From Bacillota bacterium (GTDB taxonomy: Bacteria > Bacillota > Clostridia > Christensenellales > UMGS416), in NCBI GenBank assembly GCA_023422005.1, contig JAEZSC010000110.1:1-29750 (forward strand): a DNA stretch of 29,750 bases. The letters run 5' to 3'. Positions 24,491-29,750 of this stretch are shown piece by piece. Numbering within the stretch: position 1 is the first letter of the stretch; each line of letters opens with the position of its first letter. Under the pieces are notes generated by a model. It was given only the letters and a program-made list of their open reading frames with translations, was not told the origin of the DNA and did no database searches. Position numbers and translations under genes: made by a program.

Positions 24491-25891
24491 TCATGAATGG
24501 TTTTGTATGCGGTTGATGGCAAAGTGCCGCAGCGAGCAGGGCTCCCGCAACGCCCGCAGCGATACGCCGCGGCCGGTTCCCAGCGGATAGGTCAGCGCCG
24601 AGAGCACCGCGCGGCCGTCCTGCAGGAAAACCTCCACGGTGTTGGCGTCGGCCACCAGGTGCAGCGTCAGCGGAACGTCAGCCCGCAGCGGTGCGGACAG
24701 CGCTTCGGCAAAGCCGGGATGCTGGCAATCGTTGGCGCCGGCCAGCCGCTCCACTGTGGCCCGCAGATTCCCTGCGTCCAGGGTCAGCCGCAGGCTGCCG
24801 AAAAGCTCCAGCTCCAGCGCGCCCTCGCCGGGCTCCAGCTCGGCCAGCACCTCGAAGAGATCTCCGCAGGAGCTGTATTGCAGCGTGCGGTCACGGCGCA
24901 ACGCCATGCCGCGCACACCCAGCACCGCCGCCCGGGGCAGCGCCGCAAAGGCTTCGCAAGGATGCTGGCGCAGCCGGGGGCCGTCGCCGTCGTCCACCAG
25001 TGAAAGGGATCGCGGCAGGCTCATCATGGCTCGCCAGCCCTGAGCGGGCGTGGCAGTGGAATAGTGCCAGCACATCTGCCAGCCGATCCACACCGGTTGC
25101 GGCGCGTCCTGGAAAGGGATCGCCGCATAGAAATCGCGGCCATGGTCCACCGGCAGCGGCCCAGCCTCCGGCATAAAACGGCTGCCGTCAAAATCTCCGA
25201 CGAAGTAAAACATTCCGGGTCCGCCACCGGGTCCGCCATTGGTCGTGCTCAGGCTGAACACCCAGCGTGAGCTGTCGCCCAGAGGCAGCCGGAACAGCGA
25301 AGGGCATTCCCACACGGCGTCGCCCAGCGCTGCCACGGGGCCGAACTCACCGACATTGCGCCAGTGGACCAGGTCTTCGCTGTGATAGAACCGGACACGG
25401 TCCCCCGACGCCACGGCCAGCGCCCACAGGCCCATCTCTTCCAGCCGGAACGCCCAGGGGTCGCGGAAGTCCCGCCGGCCGGGCTCGCTCAATACCGGGT
25501 TGCCGGGGTATTTCGCAAACGTGCTGCCGCCATCCACGCTGCCGGCCACGCTCTGGCGCTCGGCGCCATCGGGGCCATGGTGGGTGAACAAGGCCACCAT
25601 GGGGCCATTGTCCGGCGCGCCCAAGCCCGACGTGTTGCCGCGGTCGCAGACCGCCGATCCGGACCAGATCATGCCCAGTTCGTCGGGGTGCAGCGCCACG
25701 GGCAGGTGCTCCCAGCGCAGCAGATCGGCGCTCACGGCGTGGCCCCAGTGTTGGGCGCAGCACACGATGTCGTCGGGGTCGTGCTGATAAAACAGGTGAT
25801 ATTGGCCGTCGGCCCACAGCGTGCCGTTGGGGTCGTTGATCCACCCCTGGGGCGCGGTGAAGTGCAGCGATGGGCGCTTAATGGTCGTCAT
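24491..25891 (-). CDS. GH32 beta-fructosidase (sucrose/fructan hydrolase)
   Basis: A 466-residue GH32 enzyme with all three catalytic signatures: nucleophile Asp20 in WINDPNG, transition-state stabiliser Asp144 in FRDP, and acid/base Glu195 in WECP. The propeller (about 1-320) is followed by the C-terminal beta-sandwich (about 345-466, ending in the family segment VEVFLQDGRAVLSALTYP). There is no signal peptide, so it acts inside the cell on imported sucrose, fructooligosaccharide or a phosphorylated form. GGAGGAAGTC precedes ATG 25891. It heads an operon with the PfkB kinase. No transporter or PTS gene is adjacent. Confidence 0.93.
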   Translation of the reverse strand: MTTIKRPSLHFTAPQGWINDPNGTLWADGQYHLFYQHDPDDIVCCAQHWGHAVSADLLRWEHLPVALHPDELGMIWSGSAVCDRGNTSGLGAPDNGPMVALFTHHGPDGAERQSVAGSVDGGSTFAKYPGNPVLSEPGRRDFRDPWAFRLEEMGLWALAVASGDRVRFYHSEDLVHWRNVGEFGPVAALGDAVWECPSLFRLPLGDSSRWVFSLSTTNGGPGGGPGMFYFVGDFDGSRFMPEAGPLPVDHGRDFYAAIPFQDAPQPVWIGWQMCWHYSTATPAQGWRAMMSLPRSLSLVDDGDGPRLRQHPCEAFAALPRAAVLGVRGMALRRDRTLQYSSCGDLFEVLAELEPGEGALELELFGSLRLTLDAGNLRATVERLAGANDCQHPGFAEALSAPLRADVPLTLHLVADANTVEVFLQDGRAVLSALTYPLGTGRGVSLRALREPCSLRHFAINRIQNHS

Positions 25892-25911
25892 GACTTCCTC
25901 CCTTTTCGCGA

Positions 25912-25993
25912 ACGATGCTGTGGCATCGTCCGCCATATAGACGACTTGTTCTTGGTTTTCTTTTATCGCCCGCCGCTCATGTCGCCGGGCGAT
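25912..25993 (-). promoter_or_regulatory. Hairpins in the leader of the GH32 operon
   Basis: The 236-base gap between rluA-type and GH32 genes holds two clean dyads: ACGATGC-TGTG-GCATCGT (25912-25929), just ahead of the ribosome binding site, and ATCGCCCG/CGGGCGAT (25965-25972 and 25986-25993). A GTTCT/AGAAC pair lies further upstream near 26007-26031. No convincing -35/-10 pair was found. The dyads may be operators or leader structure for sugar control; this is inference. Confidence 0.4.
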
Positions 25994-26127
25994 ATCTTGG
26001 CGATTGGTTCTCATATTACGTTTCTAAGAACATTAATTCGCCTGTTGGCGGGTTCTTTTGCCTACCTTGTAACTGTTCTATATTTCCCTCCGTCGGATGA
26101 ACCGCCGTCGGGATCATCTGTCTCTTC

Positions 26128-27021
26128 TCATACTGGGTTTTCGGGCAGCTTCCAGCCCTCCAGGAAGGGCGGCCGGCAGCCCAGGGTTTGGCCGGCCAGC
26201 GCTCCGAGCATGGGGCAATCCTGCGCCGAAAAGCCAAAGCGCAGGGCGCTGGCCCACAGCATCAGCCGACGGGCGCGCTGGGCGCGGTTGAAGGCCCGGT
26301 CGCCGTACTTGTCGTCGCCCAGCAGCGGGTGGCCCAGGTGGGCCAGATGGGCGCGGATCTGGTGGGTACGCCCGGTGTGCAGCGTCACAGCCAGCAGCGT
26401 GCAGCCGCCGTCCACGGCCAGCGTGCGGTATTCAGTGACCGCTGTGCGGCCGCCGGGCAGCGGGCGGTCATGCACGCTGACCTGTGCGCGGTCCTCATCC
26501 TTGAGCAGCCATGCGGTGGCGGTGGCCTGCGGTGGCTGCGGTGCTCCGCGCACCACGCAGTGATAGGTCTTCTGGATGCTGCCTGCCTCCATCTGGGCCC
26601 GAACGGCGGCCTCGGCGACCGGGTTGCGGGCCAGCATCAGCAGGCCGCCGGTGGCGCTGTCCAGCCGGTGGCAGGCCATGGCTGTGGCATCCTCACCCCG
26701 GCCGGCCAGCCAGCGGCTCACCCGCTCGGCCATGCCGCCCTCCCCCACGCTGATCACGCCCTGGGGTTTCACGGCGACGATCAGATTGCCGTCCATCCAC
26801 ACAGTTTCCACCAGGGGCAGCAGCAGCCGGTCGTCGATGTACACGGCCACGGCATCGCCGGGCTGCAGCAGCATGTCCTGCCCCACACGGCTGCCGTTGA
26901 CGCGGATATCCCGCTGGCGCAGCGCCCGGGCCACAGCGGAAGGGGCGGCGTCGGGGAACTCCCGCGCCAGCCAGGCCCGCAGTCGTATCGGTTCGCTGCT
27001 CTGTACGAGGAGGCTGCGCAT
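26128..27021 (-). CDS. RluA-family RNA pseudouridine synthase
   Basis: A 297-residue pseudouridine synthase. Residues 10-62 form an S4 RNA-binding domain (RLRAWLAREFPDAAPSAVARAL, about 13-34). The catalytic motif HRLDSATGG carries the nucleophile Asp121. LHTGRTHQIRAHLAHLGHPLLGD is the closing RluA signature. It isomerises a uridine in rRNA or tRNA; the target cannot be told. The start has no good ribosome binding site and lies two bases after the DAHP synthase stop, so it is probably translated by coupling. The pairing with an aromatic-biosynthesis gene looks like an operon of convenience. Confidence 0.9.
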   Translation of the reverse strand: MRSLLVQSSEPIRLRAWLAREFPDAAPSAVARALRQRDIRVNGSRVGQDMLLQPGDAVAVYIDDRLLLPLVETVWMDGNLIVAVKPQGVISVGEGGMAERVSRWLAGRGEDATAMACHRLDSATGGLLMLARNPVAEAAVRAQMEAGSIQKTYHCVVRGAPQPPQATATAWLLKDEDRAQVSVHDRPLPGGRTAVTEYRTLAVDGGCTLLAVTLHTGRTHQIRAHLAHLGHPLLGDDKYGDRAFNRAQRARRLMLWASALRFGFSAQDCPMLGALAGQTLGCRPPFLEGWKLPENPV

Positions 27022-27023
27022 GG

Positions 27024-28052
27024 TTACACGCGCTCGGCGATGGCGTACAGCAGGCGTTCGGTGTCCTGCCAGCCCAGGCAGGGGTCGGTCACCGATTTGC
27101 CGTAAACGCCGCCGCCGGTGCTCTGGGCACCCTCCTCGAGATAGCTCTCGATCATGAAGCCCTTGATGAGCCGCTTGAGGTCCGGGTTGTAGGTGCGGTT
27201 GTCCAGCGTCTCCAGCACGATGCGCGGCTGCAGGCGGAACTGCTTCATGGAGTTGGCATGGTTGGTGTCTATGATGACGGCGGGATTTTTAAGCTCCCGG
27301 CGTTGGTACTCCTCCAGCACCAGCATCAGGTGTTCATAGTGATAGTTGGGAATGTTGCGCCCAGAATGGTCCACCGCGCCCCGAAGCACAGCGTGGGCCA
27401 GCGGGTTGCCCGAGGAGCGCACCTCGTAGTCGTGATACTTAAAGCTGTGAGAGCTCTGCACGGCGTAGATGGAGTTCATCATCACGGACAAGTCGCCGCC
27501 GGTGGGGTTCTTGACACCCACGGGCACATCCAGCCCGCTGCATACCAGGCGGTGCTGCTGGTTCTCGCTGGAGCGCGCGCCCACGGCTACATAGCTCAAC
27601 AGATCTTCCAGATAAGCGTAGTTCTCGGGGTAGAGCATCTCGTCAGCGGCCGCTAGGCCGGATTCGTCCAGCGCCCGCAGGTGCATCGTGCGTAAGCTTC
27701 GGATGCCCCGCAGGATGTCCGGCTCGGCGGCGGGGTCCGGCTGGTGCATCATGCCCTTGTATCCCTCGCCGGTGGAGCGGGGCTTGTTCGTGTAGATGCG
27801 CGGCACCAGCACCAGCTTATCATCCAGGCGCTGCTGCAGACCGGCCAACCGCGACACATAGTCGCACACCGAGTCCTCATTGTCGGCGGAGCACGGGCCC
27901 ACGATGACCAGCAGGCGATCCAGCTCGCCCGCGAGCACCTGGGCGATCAGCCGGTCGCGGGCGGCCTTTATACGGGCCAACTCCGCCGGCACAGGGATCT
28001 CCGCCAGAAAAAAGGCCGGGTCCGGCACATGCCGGATGCGGGTGAAGGACAT
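27024..28052 (-). CDS. aroF: Class I DAHP synthase (3-deoxy-7-phosphoheptulonate synthase)
   Basis: A 342-residue enzyme that condenses phosphoenolpyruvate with erythrose 4-phosphate, the first step of the shikimate pathway. Family motifs in order: LVIVGPCSADNED, RIYTNKPRSTGEGYKG, GARSSENQQHR, PVGVKNPTGG, IDTNHANSMK (metal-binding His) and IESYLEEGAQ. It is the AroF/G/H type with a short N-terminal extension, the region through which relatives are feedback inhibited. The sequence does not separate AroF from AroG or AroH, so the symbol is nominal. GGGAGGAG precedes ATG. It lies 33 bases after the isomerase-like gene and two bases before the pseudouridine synthase gene. Confidence 0.92.
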   Translation of the reverse strand: MSFTRIRHVPDPAFFLAEIPVPAELARIKAARDRLIAQVLAGELDRLLVIVGPCSADNEDSVCDYVSRLAGLQQRLDDKLVLVPRIYTNKPRSTGEGYKGMMHQPDPAAEPDILRGIRSLRTMHLRALDESGLAAADEMLYPENYAYLEDLLSYVAVGARSSENQQHRLVCSGLDVPVGVKNPTGGDLSVMMNSIYAVQSSHSFKYHDYEVRSSGNPLAHAVLRGAVDHSGRNIPNYHYEHLMLVLEEYQRRELKNPAVIIDTNHANSMKQFRLQPRIVLETLDNRTYNPDLKRLIKGFMIESYLEEGAQSTGGGVYGKSVTDPCLGWQDTERLLYAIAERV

Positions 28053-28085
28053 GAGACTCCTCCCAATCGGAGAGCCGACGCAGAA

Positions 28086-28913
28086 TCAGTTCTGCAGCGT
28101 CAGCAGTGTTTTGATATAGGTCAGGCTCAGCGCCAGATCATCATAGGGATCACGGTCATAGGCGCAGTCGTGGTCGGCCACCAGCCATTGGGGCCGGCAG
28201 GCCAGCGCCAGCGGCAGCAGCGCCGCTGTGTTGGATATACCATATCCGCAGGGCCGGAACTCGAACCACCCTTCGGCTGGACCCCCTTTTAGAAGGACAC
28301 CCTCGGGGCTGTGCGGGACGCCGGAGAAGACCGCGCCATCGGCCAGATAGAAGTCTTTCAGGTGTATGACCGGGCAACGGTCGGCGTATTTGCGCAGGTA
28401 GTAGGCCGGATCCCCGCCGCCAATCTGCATCCAGCCGATGTCCGGCTCCAACGCGCACACATCGGCGGGAATGGCGTCCATCAGCTCTTCCAGTTGCGCG
28501 CGGCCGGCTGCCTTGCGCTGCAGCTCTTCGGCGTGGTTGTGGAACAGCAGACGGATGCCCGCCCGGGCAGCCAGCGCGGCCACGCGGGCCAGCGCCTCCA
28601 GCGGTAGCGCGTCCAGAGCGCTCAAGCCCGCCACGGTCAAAAAGCCGCAGCCCAGCGTCTGGTGGTCGGCCAGCACGGCCTCGGGCCGGGCGCTGAGCTC
28701 CGCCCACGGCACGTGGTTGCCCAGGGCTATTAGGCCAAGGCCATCCAGCGTGCGGCGAATGCCAGCGGGTGTGTGGCCGAAGAAGCCCAGCAGTTCCACG
28801 CCGTCAAAGCCCAGCTCTGCCAGCTTGGCCAGCACGGCATTGAGGTCCTGGGCGGCCTGGTCCCGCAGAATATACAGAGGCGAGGCGATCAGCGGAATCT
28901 GTGTGGATGCCAT
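28086..28913 (-). CDS. Sugar phosphate isomerase/epimerase (TIM barrel)
   Basis: A second, unrelated-looking member of the xylose-isomerase-like TIM-barrel family, 275 residues, cytosolic. Candidate ligands: Glu in GFDGVELLGFFG, His in LLFHNHAEEL, Glu and Asp in ALEPDIGWMQIGGGD, His in VIHLKDF, and the late Glu in WFEFRPCGYG. AGGAGTG precedes the ATG, after an extended -10 promoter. It is first in a leftward unit with DAHP synthase and the RluA-type gene. Its reaction is unknown; relatives act on keto-sugars or inositol derivatives. Confidence 0.87.
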   Translation of the reverse strand: MASTQIPLIASPLYILRDQAAQDLNAVLAKLAELGFDGVELLGFFGHTPAGIRRTLDGLGLIALGNHVPWAELSARPEAVLADHQTLGCGFLTVAGLSALDALPLEALARVAALAARAGIRLLFHNHAEELQRKAAGRAQLEELMDAIPADVCALEPDIGWMQIGGGDPAYYLRKYADRCPVIHLKDFYLADGAVFSGVPHSPEGVLLKGGPAEGWFEFRPCGYGISNTAALLPLALACRPQWLVADHDCAYDRDPYDDLALSLTYIKTLLTLQN

Positions 28914-28940
28914 GGCTCACTCCTGTGTTGCATTTTGCTT

Positions 28941-28949
28941 ATTTTACCA
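28941..28949 (-). promoter_or_regulatory. Extended -10 promoter of the isomerase/DAHP synthase/RluA unit
   Basis: The minus strand reads TGGTAAAAT (complement of 28941-28949), an extended -10 with one mismatch to TATAAT, 27 bases before the start codon. The -35 region is poor. Confidence 0.5.
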
Positions 28950-28972
28950 CATCCGCGCGGGCAATGGAGACG

Positions 28973-28993
28973 CTTTTGCCGCGACGGCAAAAG
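28973..28993. other. Perfect hairpin downstream of the cysK terminator
   Basis: CTTTTGCCG (28973-28981) and CGGCAAAAG (28985-28993) form a 9-bp stem with a 3-base loop, directly beside the cysK terminator. It overlaps the terminator's T tract on the minus strand and may back it up. Confidence 0.5.
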
Positions 28994-29019
28994 AAAAGCC
29001 CCCGGCTCGCGCCGGAGGC
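28991..29019 (-). terminator. Intrinsic terminator after cysK
   Basis: On the minus strand GCCTCCGGC (complement of 29011-29019) and GCCGGGGGC (complement of 28998-29006) form a 9-bp stem with one mismatch and a 4-base loop, followed by TTTTCTT. It lies 39 bases past the cysK stop. Confidence 0.88.
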
Positions 29020-29058
29020 AAAAAGAGGTAAAAGGAGAAATCAAGCAAATGGCGGATG

Positions 29059-29750
29059 TCAATCCATTTGATACAACGCCGTGGATAGATAGCGTTCACC
29101 GGTGTCGGGAAGCAGCGCCACGATGGTCTTGCCTTTGTTCTCCGGCCGCTTGGCGATCTCGGTGGCGGCGTGGGTGGCGGCACCGGAGGAGATGCCCACC
29201 AGCAGGCCTTCGTTCTTGGCCAAGCTGCGGGAAGCGGCAAAGGCTTCCTCGTTCTTCACACGGAAGACCTCGTCGATGATGCCGGTGTTGAGCACATCGG
29301 GCACAAAGCCGGCGCCGATGCCCTGTATCTTGTGAGGCCCGGGCGTGCCGCCGGACAGCACCGGAGAATCGTTGGGCTCCACAGCGATGATCTTGACCTC
29401 GGGCTTGCGGGCCTTGAGCACCTCGCCAACGCCGGTGATCGTGCCGCCGGTGCCCACGCCGCCGATGAAGATGTCCACCTTGCCCTGGGTGTCACGCCAG
29501 ATCTCCTCAGCGGTGGTCTTGCGGTGGATCTCGGGGTTGGCGGGGTTTTTGAACTGCTGGGGCAGGAAGCTGTGGGGCGTCTGGGCTTCCAGCTCCTCAG
29601 CGCGGCGAATGGCCCCTTTCATTCCCTCGGAGCCCGGCGTGAGCACGAGCTCCGCGCCCAGCGCCTTGAGCAGGTTGCGGCGCTCCAGCGAGAATGTCTC
29701 GGGCATCAGCAGGATCAGCCGATAGCCCTTGGCCGCGGCGACGAAGGCCA
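29059..29750 (-). CDS. cysK: Cysteine synthase (O-acetylserine sulfhydrylase), N-terminus beyond the window
   Basis: The C-terminal 230 residues of a PLP-dependent O-acetylserine sulfhydrylase, which makes cysteine from O-acetylserine and sulfide in the cytosol. Visible motifs: AFVAAAKGYRLILLMPET at the open end, the Asn-Pro-rich QQFKNPANPEIH, the PLP-phosphate loop GVGTGGTITG, the segment PHKIQGIGAGFVP, and GISSGAA with the Ser that contacts the pyridine nitrogen. The PLP Lys and substrate loop lie outside the window. The frame runs straight into the edge; an internal ATG at 29706 is not the start. The body matches CysK rather than cystathionine beta-synthase, as there is no CBS tail. Confidence 0.93.
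   Translation of the reverse strand, partial: AFVAAAKGYRLILLMPETFSLERRNLLKALGAELVLTPGSEGMKGAIRRAEELEAQTPHSFLPQQFKNPANPEIHRKTTAEEIWRDTQGKVDIFIGGVGTGGTITGVGEVLKARKPEVKIIAVEPNDSPVLSGGTPGPHKIQGIGAGFVPDVLNTGIIDEVFRVKNEEAFAASRSLAKNEGLLVGISSGAATHAATEIAKRPENKGKTIVALLPDTGERYLSTALYQMD

Noticed and set aside
25364..26563. 399-codon plus-strand open frame over the GH32 and RluA-type genes
   Set aside because: Antisense to two genes with intact catalytic motifs; its own sequence is low-complexity.

Overview
The window reads as one stretch of chromosome from a GC-rich (roughly 60% by eye) Gram-positive, probably an endospore-forming member of the Clostridia. The reasons are strong GGAGG-type ribosome binding sites before most genes, extended -10 promoters (TGnTATAAT), a stage II sporulation protein P next to its usual DUF1614 neighbour, a BmrC/BmrD-like heterodimeric exporter, and a carbohydrate-heavy gene set. 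I see no rRNA, tRNA, CRISPR array, insertion sequence or prophage. No gene-free stretch exceeds about 300 bases.

Layout. 72-4943 (+): nitroreductase, TrmH/SpoU rRNA methyltransferase, and a two-gene heterodimeric ABC exporter. 5010-8837 (-): a two-gene MerR-type unit. Its first gene encodes a very large regulator (MerR HTH, GyrI-like domain, lectin-like domain, C39-like papain-fold domain). The second encodes a free-standing C39-like protein with an intact-looking Cys/His/Asp set. The promoter has the 19-bp spacer and central palindrome typical of MerR activators. 8867-10759 (-): DUF1614 membrane protein and SpoIIP. 10955-13287: HD-domain hydrolase (+) converging on an ArsR-like regulator/MFS transporter pair (-). 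13406-15380 (+): GH43 glycosidase and bacteriohemerythrin. 15458-18759 (-): PHP phosphoesterase, P-loop kinase-like protein, URO-D-family protein and an AT-rich orphan gene. 18903-20851 (+): sugar isomerase/epimerase and Gfo/Idh/MocA dehydrogenase. 21032-22533 (+): a second AT-rich orphan gene, then a divergent thymidylate-synthase-superfamily enzyme. 22639-25891 (-): GH32 fructosidase, PfkB kinase and GNAT acetyltransferase. 26128-28913 (-): a second sugar isomerase, class I DAHP synthase and RluA-type pseudouridine synthase. 29059-29750 (-): cysteine synthase, cut by the window edge.

How the genes fit together. Much of the right half is sugar uptake-independent catabolism: GH43 and GH32 release pentoses or fructose, PfkB would phosphorylate the product, and the TIM-barrel isomerases with the Gfo/Idh/MocA enzyme rearrange or oxidise sugars or polyols. 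No sugar transporter is present here, so uptake must be encoded elsewhere.

The least ordinary parts are the MerR/C39-like pair at 5010-8837, which looks like an uncharacterised sensing system and carries an internal, well-placed ribosome binding site at a domain boundary, and the stand-alone thymidylate-synthase-like gene at 21772. The latter sits behind a 14-bp-arm palindrome, and a related hairpin lies on the other side of the AT-rich gene upstream.
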